Part shown: piece by piece, positions 31,234-39,466 of the stretch
Numbering within the stretch: position 1 is the first letter of the stretch
Layout of the letters: each line of letters starts with the position of its first letter
From: Spirochaetota bacterium
GTDB taxonomy: Bacteria > Spirochaetota > Spirochaetia > Treponematales > UBA12059
Direction of reading: 5' to 3'
NCBI GenBank assembly: GCA_026398615.1
Contig: JAPLSN010000031.1
Location: forward strand, 124,001-188,000
Length of the DNA stretch: 64,000 nt
Position numbers and translations under genes: made by a program
The notes under the pieces: generated by a model
Database searches by the model: none
The model's input: the letters and a program-made list of their open reading frames with translations, nothing else
Told to the model about the DNA's origin: nothing

Positions 31234-33536
31234 TCTTCCGCTCCTTTTTCGCGCGCGGGGTCGATCCCTCGCCTTTCGGCGCGCTTTTCAGCGTGCCGCC
31301 TGCCGCGTCCCGGTTCCGGTTCAGTCCTCACGCGGAACGCGTCCCTTCCGAAATCCAGCAGTTCCCAATCGCCCGGCAGCGGCGTACCCGCTGATTTTCC
31401 GTAATGCACCGCGAAAGCTTCCGACACCGCGAGGCTCGACATCCGGTCGTACGACCTCGACAGGGCGAACGACGCGGCCATGCTCACCCCCGTACCTGAA
31501 ACAGAGAAGGCGGCCGAATCGTTACGCACCGAGAAACCCGCCCACGCGTCGCAGACGTGGACGCAGACGTCGAGGAATACGCGGTAGCCGGAACGTCCGC
31601 GGGAAAGCCGGTCCGCCTTCGCCTGGATTTCCCGTACACGCCCGAGCACCGCATCGGCGCAGTCGAAAGCCCTGGCGGCGCTCTCCCGCTCCTGGCTCGG
31701 GTAGTTCCAGACGCCGAGGATGTCGTCGGTGGGGCCGAGGACATGCATGCCGTCGCGCCGTTCGATCTCCTCGAACACCGCGTCGGCGAGACCGTCCCGG
31801 ACTTCAGCGTGGAAGTACTCGTCGGATTCCTCGTCATCGGTTTTCGGGGTGCGCTTCATGACCACCGACATGACGACGAGGCCCGGCTTCATGGCCGGCT
31901 TGTGCCATTCGGGCATGCTCTTGAGCGTGGCCAGCTTGTCCCAGCCGAAGAAACGGGTGGAAGCCGTCTCGAGGACGTCATTCCTCATCATGGTAAAGAC
32001 GAAGCGGACGAGGGCGGTCACGCTGAAAGCGAGCAGTGTGGATGCCACCATCGCCCGGACGGGGATGAAGACGCCGAGGCAGAAGAGGGCGAAGGATGCC
32101 GCGAACATGGCAAAAACGCCCGACGCCGATATGAAGAGGCTCTTCGAGACGTTGTAGCGCCAGGTGGCGAGGGCGGCCGCCGCGCCGGCGAGGATGGAGA
32201 CGACGCTCACGATCCAGTCGGGGGCCTTGTCGATGAAGAAGCGGTTGCGCAGGTTGGACAGGGCCGCGACGTGGCCCATCACCCCGAGCGCGCTTTCCCG
32301 CTCGTAGGTGAAGGAGTTTTCCTCGGCGGCAGGCGTCACCATCGTGTCGTTCCGCTCCCCTGCCTGGAGGAGGTAGTCCGCCATCTCGGCGGGCGCGACG
32401 AAGAAATACCTGACCGGGCCGGCTTTTCCCGGGCCGGCGCCGCTTCCGGTCGTTGTTTCCCAGCCCCCGATGCTGCCGAAGCCGTTCGCGATCTCGCTCA
32501 GGGGGTTGCCGGGATCCAGGGGCGGCCGTATCGTCGAATGCCAGATGTAGTGGTTCCTGAATCGCGGGTCGCGGATGTCCGATTTGGAGAAGAAATTGTA
32601 ATAGGTGAGGGTGGAAAGTTCGGCCGCGCCCCTGCCGGTCCGCTCGCGAAGGCGCCGGGAGATGGGATCCTCCCCCTCTGCCGCCGGATCCGCGTCGGCA
32701 GGCGGCGAATAGCGGGAAAAGCCCTCGTAGAAGTCCGTCTCGAAATCCCAGCCGCCGCCCGACTTCTCCTCCATGATTTCGCCGACGACGAACATGGAAA
32801 GGGGGAGGGAATAGAAGGTTTTCTGGCCGCCGCTCCTGAATATGGGGGCGTAGCCGACGGCCACCTGGCTGCCGCCGTCGGAGTCATTGCCGGAGCGCAT
32901 GGCCGCGTCGAGCCGGTGGATGTGGCCGAGGAAGAGCTTGTCCAGCACGTCGGGATGTTTCTCGGCGATGACGTTGAACATCTGCGACGACCTGAGCGTC
33001 GTGAGGGAATCGGGCCGCAGGGCGATCATGCTGCCGACGACGACGAAGGCGTTCGGCGGCAGCTTTCCCACGGCGCCGAGGAAGGAATCGAGCAGGGGCG
33101 TGTCGCGTTCCGCCAGCGCGAAGGGATAGTCGATGCCGATGACCGTCCTCTGCCCCGGGTGGGCCTCGGCGTAGTCCCCGACCGCCTTCACAGCTTCGTT
33201 GATGAGCCCGATCGTGACCGAAAGCCGGTCGGTGGGCGGCTCCACGGGATTCCCGTCCCCGTCGCGCCCCAGCGGCAGCCCGGCCAGGATGGCTTCCTGG
33301 TCCAATCCGATGCAGACGATGTCATCGAGGTAGCGCTCGGCGTTCCGCTCGGTGATCAGCGCGTTCCGCGTGCGCAGGAAGGAGGAAAACTGGTACAGGG
33401 GGTTGGAGAGGAAAAGGAGGCCCCATACGAAGACGAAGAGGCTCGCGAGGATGTTGATGGCCGTATCGATGAAGAGCGGCGCGGCCTTGAGTTCGCCGGT
33501 TATCGGCCTGAACCTCAGGAAAGACGGTTTTTTCAT
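31230..33536 (-). CDS. CHASE2 protein with degenerate cyclase domain
   Basis: A 768-residue membrane protein. TM1 is about 22-43, a large extracytoplasmic CHASE2 sensor spans roughly 50-480 (VIGIDYPFALAERDTPLL is typical), three TM helices lie at about 480-580, then a cytosolic domain placed where class III adenylate/guanylate cyclases sit. The first metal Asp motif is replaced by VMSVVMKRTPK, and GDA is replaced by GPTDDIL, so a two-metal catalytic site is not visible and cyclase activity is doubtful. Start 33536 follows AAGGTGATG. It shares a promoter region with the divergent 14-gene operon. Confidence 0.8.
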   Translation of the reverse strand: MKKPSFLRFRPITGELKAAPLFIDTAINILASLFVFVWGLLFLSNPLYQFSSFLRTRNALITERNAERYLDDIVCIGLDQEAILAGLPLGRDGDGNPVEPPTDRLSVTIGLINEAVKAVGDYAEAHPGQRTVIGIDYPFALAERDTPLLDSFLGAVGKLPPNAFVVVGSMIALRPDSLTTLRSSQMFNVIAEKHPDVLDKLFLGHIHRLDAAMRSGNDSDGGSQVAVGYAPIFRSGGQKTFYSLPLSMFVVGEIMEEKSGGGWDFETDFYEGFSRYSPPADADPAAEGEDPISRRLRERTGRGAAELSTLTYYNFFSKSDIRDPRFRNHYIWHSTIRPPLDPGNPLSEIANGFGSIGGWETTTGSGAGPGKAGPVRYFFVAPAEMADYLLQAGERNDTMVTPAAEENSFTYERESALGVMGHVAALSNLRNRFFIDKAPDWIVSVVSILAGAAAALATWRYNVSKSLFISASGVFAMFAASFALFCLGVFIPVRAMVASTLLAFSVTALVRFVFTMMRNDVLETASTRFFGWDKLATLKSMPEWHKPAMKPGLVVMSVVMKRTPKTDDEESDEYFHAEVRDGLADAVFEEIERRDGMHVLGPTDDILGVWNYPSQERESAARAFDCADAVLGRVREIQAKADRLSRGRSGYRVFLDVCVHVCDAWAGFSVRNDSAAFSVSGTGVSMAASFALSRSYDRMSSLAVSEAFAVHYGKSAGTPLPGDWELLDFGRDAFRVRTEPEPGRGRRHAEKRAERRGIDPAREKGAEE

Positions 33537-33563
33537 CGCTTCATCACCTTTCGACGAGGACGA

Positions 33564-33592
33564 AGTATAAGGGAGGAATTGCCGGTTGGCAA
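33564..33592 (-). promoter_or_regulatory. Promoter of the CHASE2 operon
   Basis: Minus-strand TTGCCA (33587-33592), a 17-nt spacer and TATACT (33564-33569), giving a leader of about 21 nt. Confidence 0.7.
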
Positions 33593-33628
33593 CATCGGGG
33601 ATGTCGGACCGGGTTTCCCCGAGGCAAC

Positions 33629-33664
33629 TTGCGTTTTGACCGGAAAAGGCTATGCTGGTAGAGT
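33629..33664 (+). promoter_or_regulatory. Candidate promoters of the 14-gene operon
   Basis: Two overlapping options: TTGACC (33636-33641) with TAGAGT (33659-33664) at 17 nt, or TTGCGT (33629-33634) with TATGCT (33651-33656) at 16 nt. Both would start near 33663-33671, about 85 nt before the first gene. No other clear promoter is seen within the operon. Confidence 0.55.
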
Positions 33665-33751
33665 CCGGCATGGGAACCGGGTTCCGGACTCCCGCCGAGC
33701 CCCTGGGGGTTTGCCTCAAGTCCGTTCCTTGTGTTATGGAAGGATCCTGAC

Positions 33752-35254
33752 ATGAAGCTGTTCGCGAACGATACCTTCATAGTGCCCGACGACCCGGGGA
33801 TTTCCGGCATACCCCCGGGATTCGAACCGGAGTCTTTCGGGCTCCAGTTCATCCCGCTCCTCGTCGTGAGGATCAATCGCACCGACACCCTCCTCATGAA
33901 GCCGGGCGAATCCGGGTGGTCCGGCTGCAACGTCGAGAACGTCCGCGTGACCTCCCCGCCCTCCATGGGCTTGTCGGCCTTCCTAGCCGCCCGGGACGCC
34001 GCGCTCGGGGTCCTGCGCGGTGCCCGGGACGAGGCGTTCGCGGCCTGGGCGCCCCGCCTCGACGCGGCGGTCGCGGGAGCCTTCCCCGGTTCGGGTTTCT
34101 CCATCGGGAAGCTCGTGGGCGACGTCTTGCGCAATTTCGGGATGGAAGCCTCCCGCGCGGACGGCGCGGTCACCCTGGCGCCCTTCGCGGAGCCGCCGCA
34201 CGCGCTCTATGTCGCGCCGGACGATGCGACCGGCCTCAGGGTGCTCTACGCGGCGATCTTCCTCAGGCTGGTCGTCGATGCGGATGATCACGATTTCCTC
34301 GAATACCGGAACCTCGAATACGTCCCGCTCCGCTTCTTCGTGCCGGGACTGCGGCTCCACCCGCGCTACGCCCTCCACACCGCGACCCTCGCCTTCTTCG
34401 GCAGGTACGGGTTCCCGACGGGTTCGCCGCCGGGTTCCCCCTCGGTGACGCCTGCGGACGAGATCCCCGTGCTCGAATGGAAGATGCGCCGCAGGGTCGC
34501 CGACTCGATCACCTTTGCCTGCGATCTCTCGTTTTATTACGACAACGTCGGCGATCCCGATATCTTCGAGCGGGGCTTCTTCCCGCCGAACCCGGAGAGC
34601 CGCGAGGAGCGCTTTCTCGCGGACATGAAGGCGCTCGGGAGCGAGGGATTGCGGCCCGAAATCCACCGCTTGCGCGCCCTGGCCCTTCTCGACGAGTACG
34701 CCATCGAGGCCATTGTCCGGAGCGGGATGTTCATCCGTTCCTATTCACCGGGGCGCTTCGCGGGCTTCGCCGAAACCGCCGATTTCGACGACGGGGAGGG
34801 CAGGGTCTCGGCCGCTCCGCTCCACGCGTTTTCCGACCTGGCGCGCTTCCTGAAGCGGGTCCGCATCGTGCTGGACCGCAAGCGCATCGAGACCGTGGGC
34901 CCGCTCTACGACGATCCCGAGCGCTGGTTCAACCTGCGCAGGGACGTGGTGCCCTTCGACGCGGAGCTGGAATTCGCGCGCGCGGCTTCGCTGCTGGACC
35001 GGGCGCCCGTGCCTTCGGCCGCGGGCGCCGTGGAGACCGGGTACCGCAAGCACGGCCTCGTCGTCACCGGGGAAGCCTGCCGCTTCTTTCCCCTCGAACT
35101 TTTCCTGTCCCTTCCGGACGGCCGCGATGCCGACCGGATCGAGCCCGGCACCCTCTACTTCGCGAGCCGCGACGACGCCCTGGGCGGATTCCGGGCCCGC
35201 GACGCCGACAGGGACGGGCAGGACGACAACTTCTACATCTGGAGGATGACATGA
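33752..35254 (+). CDS. Unknown 500-residue protein, first gene of operon
   Basis: No known family recognised. There is no signal peptide or TM helix, so it is cytosolic. The first 70 residues are strand-rich (FANDTFIVPDDPGISGIPPG), the middle is helical and Arg-rich (PVLEWKMRRRVADSITFAC; RFLKRVRIVLDRKRIE), and the C-terminal part has a DADRDGQDDNFY segment reminiscent of a Ca-binding or EF-like Asp loop, though it may be chance. ATG 33752 is preferred over ATG 33731 because GGAAGGATC is well spaced. Its stop overlaps the next gene (ATGA), tying it to the peptidase. Confidence 0.75.
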   Translation: MKLFANDTFIVPDDPGISGIPPGFEPESFGLQFIPLLVVRINRTDTLLMKPGESGWSGCNVENVRVTSPPSMGLSAFLAARDAALGVLRGARDEAFAAWAPRLDAAVAGAFPGSGFSIGKLVGDVLRNFGMEASRADGAVTLAPFAEPPHALYVAPDDATGLRVLYAAIFLRLVVDADDHDFLEYRNLEYVPLRFFVPGLRLHPRYALHTATLAFFGRYGFPTGSPPGSPSVTPADEIPVLEWKMRRRVADSITFACDLSFYYDNVGDPDIFERGFFPPNPESREERFLADMKALGSEGLRPEIHRLRALALLDEYAIEAIVRSGMFIRSYSPGRFAGFAETADFDDGEGRVSAAPLHAFSDLARFLKRVRIVLDRKRIETVGPLYDDPERWFNLRRDVVPFDAELEFARAASLLDRAPVPSAAGAVETGYRKHGLVVTGEACRFFPLELFLSLPDGRDADRIEPGTLYFASRDDALGGFRARDADRDGQDDNFYIWRMT

Positions 35255-37101
35255 CGAAAAACCCGTTGATCGCCTTCGTGCTCGCGTTCGCGTGCGCGGC
35301 GGCCGCCATGGCCCAGGCGGCGAAGGTTCCCAAGCCTGTCGAGCTCGGTCAGGAGGCCTTCGCGAAGATGGATGCCGGGGATCCGGCCGGCATCCTCAAG
35401 CGGATCAGGCGGCCGTCGGGTTCCTACGAGATCGTCGGCAGCCGGGAATTCTACGACCTGCCGAACAACGTCATCCTGCGCGAGGACTGCATCCAGCTCA
35501 CCGAGGATCAGAAGCCCTTCCTCGAGCAGTACAGGCAGCACCTGGGCAAGGCCATGGGCACGGTCTGCGAGTTCCTGTTCGACAAGCGCGTGACCGACCG
35601 CTTCGACGACTCCTTCTTTTACGCATACACCTTCCAGGAACCCTGGAAGGGCGAGATGCGGCTCAACGCCGATTACGCCGCCCTCGTCATGGCGCAGCGC
35701 CACTTTCCCCGCGCCATCGAGTTCACCTTCTGGCCCTGGACCGATGCGGGCAAGGTCAACGGCCTCTACATGGATACCGGTTCGACGAGCTCCGGAGGCG
35801 TCATCCAGCTTTCGCTCTACGACACCTTCGAGCAGGACGCCATCCTCAAGGCCGTGAAGAAGCAGGATCCGGGCTGGAAGTACGGGGATTCCTACGGGAG
35901 CGTCATCAAGTCCATGCAGGATGCGGGGATCGCCGAGCGGATGCCGATCGTGCAGGTCTTCCTCCACGAGGGCACGCATGCCGTGCTCCAGTTCGCCCGG
36001 GGCGGCGGTTTCGCCGAAGACGACCGTCGGCTCTACGAGGGCGTCACCGAGCTGCTGGCCTTGCGCGCGGCGCACTGGTTCTCCGCGGGCTACGAGGACT
36101 TCATCGACGTGTTCGCCTACCCGGGCGGCGTCTTCATGGCGGGGCTCCTCTTCTCCATCGATCCGCAGGGCCTCCTGGACTGGTACACCCGCGCCCGGTC
36201 GGACCCAGACGCGGCCTTCGCCGACAGCATCGCCGCGAAACTGTCCGCCATCCGGGATGTCCGCGGGAACACGCCGGCGCTCGACCCCACGCGGACCGCC
36301 GCGTTCAAGGACGCTTTCAGGAAGGTATACACGGACGGGGGCGCGACGAAGCGCGAACAGCTCTGCGCGGTCTTCGCCGACTACTGCGACCTCAAGATCC
36401 TCTGGGAATGGGTCAGGGAGAACGGGACGTACTTCAACCAGCTGCCGCTCAAGCTGCGGCTTTTCGTGGTCACGAACTTCTTCGGGCTCGACGCTTTCCG
36501 GGTCGGACCCGACCCGAAGCAGTACGAACTGCAGGTCCGGGACATGCTCTCCAAAGCCGAGCGGAAGAACTGGAACAACAAGATCGAGAAGGAGATCGAA
36601 GGCTTTCTCAAGGACCCGTCGGGCGAGGAACAGGACGCCAGCCCCATCGGCATCCAGGTGTCCCAGCCGAAGAAGGACGCGGACGAACCCGATGATATGA
36701 TGAAGAACAAGAAGCCACAGGTCCTCGACGCGAACACGGGCGTCATGGAAGGCCCCGACAAGTCGAAGTGGAAAAAAGACAGGATCAAGGCCTTCGTGCC
36801 CGACAAGGCCGAACAGCCGCGATCCTCGCTGCCATCGGTGAAGGCGTGGTTCGACGAGTACTGGAAGAAGAACGGAAAGCCCTCCGACGCCGAGTACGTC
36901 AAACGCAGGGACGGGCTCATCGTCACCTTCGACCTCACGCGGGTGGACGCGATCACCGACTTCGTCATAGCGACAACCCTTTCGAAGAAGGCCGCCCAGG
37001 AATGGCTGGACTTTCTCAACGGTTACATCGCCCCGAACCTCAGCATGGGCAAGGATTCCCTCAGGATCCCCCAGGTGAGGATGAAGACGCTCTACAACTG
37101 A
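35251..37101 (+). CDS. Predicted secreted HEXXH zinc metallopeptidase
   Basis: A 616-residue exported protein. The signal peptide MTKNPLIAFVLAFACAAAAMA is followed by a mixed domain with VFLHEGTHAVLQFARGGG (HEGTH at 239-243) and, 20 residues on, LYEGVTELLALRA. This is the arrangement of a gluzincin-type zinc peptidase with a Glu third ligand. The downstream ~350 residues are helical with a basic, Lys-rich region (about 480-530) and no TM helix. I infer a periplasmic protease; the family is not named by any motif I can match, and it could be an inactive or non-peptidase relative. It is second in the operon. Confidence 0.75.
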   Translation: MTKNPLIAFVLAFACAAAAMAQAAKVPKPVELGQEAFAKMDAGDPAGILKRIRRPSGSYEIVGSREFYDLPNNVILREDCIQLTEDQKPFLEQYRQHLGKAMGTVCEFLFDKRVTDRFDDSFFYAYTFQEPWKGEMRLNADYAALVMAQRHFPRAIEFTFWPWTDAGKVNGLYMDTGSTSSGGVIQLSLYDTFEQDAILKAVKKQDPGWKYGDSYGSVIKSMQDAGIAERMPIVQVFLHEGTHAVLQFARGGGFAEDDRRLYEGVTELLALRAAHWFSAGYEDFIDVFAYPGGVFMAGLLFSIDPQGLLDWYTRARSDPDAAFADSIAAKLSAIRDVRGNTPALDPTRTAAFKDAFRKVYTDGGATKREQLCAVFADYCDLKILWEWVRENGTYFNQLPLKLRLFVVTNFFGLDAFRVGPDPKQYELQVRDMLSKAERKNWNNKIEKEIEGFLKDPSGEEQDASPIGIQVSQPKKDADEPDDMMKNKKPQVLDANTGVMEGPDKSKWKKDRIKAFVPDKAEQPRSSLPSVKAWFDEYWKKNGKPSDAEYVKRRDGLIVTFDLTRVDAITDFVIATTLSKKAAQEWLDFLNGYIAPNLSMGKDSLRIPQVRMKTLYN

Positions 37102-37115
37102 AGGGGAGCGCCGAC

Positions 37116-39422
37116 ATGAGACTGATCGCATCACGATTCGCGTCCGTCACCGCATTCTTCCTGTGCGCTGCCCTGGCCGCGGGGCAGCAGGGGGCGCGTC
37201 CGGCGGACGCCTTTTCGCGCCTGAGTGAAAAGCTGGCAAAGGAGCTTGGCAACCCGGAGGCATGCAGGAAATACGGACTCCTGGCGGCCCCGGATCCCAA
37301 CGGCCTCACGATGGACGAGCTCCTGCTCCATTTCTCCCCGAAAGTGTCGGATCTCGACGCCTTGGGGGAGCAATACTCGGGCATCCTCGCCCGCATCTCA
37401 GGCGGCGCCACGGAACGGGACGCGAAGGCTTCGTGTGGCTTCGCCGCGCTCTCGCTGGCGATGGTCTTCGAGGAATTCGCCGCCACCCCCGACCTGGTCA
37501 CGGGCATCCTGCCGGCGGGTTCGCTGCCCGGCATCGCGCTTTTCGCCGAGCGCCCGGTCCTCGACCGGCTCGCGTCCGCGATCGCGGCGATGGGCAAGGG
37601 CAGGCCGACAGCCAAGTTCTTCATCGGGAAACAGGAGAGCGCCCTGGCCTTCGTCCGCGACTGGTGCGCGGCGGAAAAGCCTTCGTACCCGGAACGCAGG
37701 GACCTCGTCGAGGTGATGAGCTTCAGCCGGGAATCGGTGAAGCGCTACTTCGACCGGGCGCTCGATTCGGTGAACGCAGTCGCCAAGGTGAAAGCCTTCA
37801 TGAAGCTCTACGGGGACTACCTCGCCGGCTCCGGCCAGCTCGCCGAAGAGGAGTTCGCCGGGCTGCTTTCGGCCCTCTTCGACAAGAAGCTCGCCGGGAA
37901 GCTCAGGCTCACGTCCGACGAGGTCAAGGCCGCGCTGTCCGCGGTCGCCCAGTCCCTTTCGCCGGAGAACAAGTACCGCGCGTGGCTCCTTTCCGAAAAG
38001 GAACCGTTCGCGATGGTGGAAGCCGCCGCGGCGCGGCAAGCCCTCGCCGCCCCGCTCAGGGCCTTCTACGGGAAACTGGATGCAGGATCGCTCAACGCGC
38101 TCCTCGCCGCGGACTTCGAGGGGCAGGCGCGCTTCGCCGCCGATTCCATAAGCTTCCTCAAGGGCAGGTCGTCGCCGAAGGGAGACGAACTCCTGGCCGG
38201 ACTGCGCGCGGAAAAGGCATGGGCCCTCGCGGCCATCGACGGCAGGCTGTCATCGCCGCCGCTGAAATCCCTGGCCGCCCTCCTGGAAAAATGGTCGCCG
38301 CCCGCAGGCTCGCCCGCGGCGGGTGCGCCGCTGAATCCCTACCCGCTCATCCGGCGCTTCTACGAAAAGCTCGACGACGCGGCCCTCGCAGGGGCGGCGC
38401 GCTGGGGCTTGGCCGGGCAGGAAGGTTACTTCTCGTTCGCTTTCCTGCGGGATCCCGCGGCAACCCTCACCGAATCCCCCGTTCCGGCGGACAGGGCGGC
38501 GCTGGTCCCGGCGTTGGCGACCCTCGCTTCGAAGCTGTCGGCCTTCCTCGCCGCCGATCCGGCCGGCGGAAGGGCGTGGCGGCTCGCGGGCGAACCGGGC
38601 TTCCTGTTCGCCAACGCTTTCGAGTACGGCACGGCCGCCCCCGAATTCGCGAGGGCCTGCGACGCGCTGTTCAACCTCAAGAAGGCGCGGGGCATCGAGC
38701 GATCCGACTGGCTCCTCAAGTTCGCGCCTTTCGTGGCGTCCGACCCGAAGCGGAAGTCGCTCGGCTTCATGCGCGGAGGCGGGCTCCCGGCCCAGGCGCT
38801 CGACAGACTCTTCCGGGAGACTGACAGGTTCGACGAGCTCGTCGCCATCCTCGCGCAGGACGACAGGGGCGTCCTCGTCTCGGGCGATCTGGCGCTCCAG
38901 GTCCTGCAGTTCCGCATGGCCGAAGCCGGGCGCGACACGGCCGCGCTCGTGAAACTCGGCTCCGCGAACGAGGCGCTGCGTTCCCGCATGGCCTCCGTCG
39001 GGAAATACATCGCCCGCAGGGTCGGCGCCGACCGCGGTTTCGCCCCGCCTGCGGATGCGCTCGTCGCCTACGTCGCGGCGATGCGCGGCGCTGAGGATAC
39101 CCTCGCCGTCCCGAAAATCGACGCAAGGAACGTCGAGCGGACCCTGGACCTGGCGGCCGCCGTCCTGCTCCTGTGGGACCCTTCGGTCGCGAGATCGAAG
39201 GATGCTGCCGTGGCCGTGACCTATGCGTTCAGGCTCGTCGAGGCGATCGCCGCGTTCGTCGAGGACGGAGCCCCCGACGCCGGGACGTCCGCCAAAGCCG
39301 CGTTGGCTGATTTCGCCGCGTGGGACTACAAGGGCGTGCTCGACGCGGCCGCCAGGAACGACACCAAGAAGAACGCCGTCGAGATCAAGCAGATCTTCGA
39401 CGCGATCGGGTACGGGCTTTGA
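37116..39422 (+). CDS. Exported helical protein of 768 residues
   Basis: The signal peptide MRLIASRFASVTAFFLCAALA is followed by an almost wholly helical chain rich in Ala, Leu, Lys and Glu (for example EELLSGLLSALFDKK-like segments and LAALLEKWSPP), with no TM helix, Cys pairs or catalytic motifs. Regular helical hairpins suggest an alpha-solenoid scaffold, but I cannot define a repeat. AAGGGGAG lies upstream of ATG 37116. It is next to the peptidase and ahead of the giant exported protein and may be their periplasmic partner. Confidence 0.72.
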   Translation: MRLIASRFASVTAFFLCAALAAGQQGARPADAFSRLSEKLAKELGNPEACRKYGLLAAPDPNGLTMDELLLHFSPKVSDLDALGEQYSGILARISGGATERDAKASCGFAALSLAMVFEEFAATPDLVTGILPAGSLPGIALFAERPVLDRLASAIAAMGKGRPTAKFFIGKQESALAFVRDWCAAEKPSYPERRDLVEVMSFSRESVKRYFDRALDSVNAVAKVKAFMKLYGDYLAGSGQLAEEEFAGLLSALFDKKLAGKLRLTSDEVKAALSAVAQSLSPENKYRAWLLSEKEPFAMVEAAAARQALAAPLRAFYGKLDAGSLNALLAADFEGQARFAADSISFLKGRSSPKGDELLAGLRAEKAWALAAIDGRLSSPPLKSLAALLEKWSPPAGSPAAGAPLNPYPLIRRFYEKLDDAALAGAARWGLAGQEGYFSFAFLRDPAATLTESPVPADRAALVPALATLASKLSAFLAADPAGGRAWRLAGEPGFLFANAFEYGTAAPEFARACDALFNLKKARGIERSDWLLKFAPFVASDPKRKSLGFMRGGGLPAQALDRLFRETDRFDELVAILAQDDRGVLVSGDLALQVLQFRMAEAGRDTAALVKLGSANEALRSRMASVGKYIARRVGADRGFAPPADALVAYVAAMRGAEDTLAVPKIDARNVERTLDLAAAVLLLWDPSVARSKDAAVAVTYAFRLVEAIAAFVEDGAPDAGTSAKAALADFAAWDYKGVLDAAARNDTKKNAVEIKQIFDAIGYGL

Positions 39423-39466
39423 GCGGATCGTCAGGCACGCGCGGGACGGGGCCGGAGGGGCGCATC

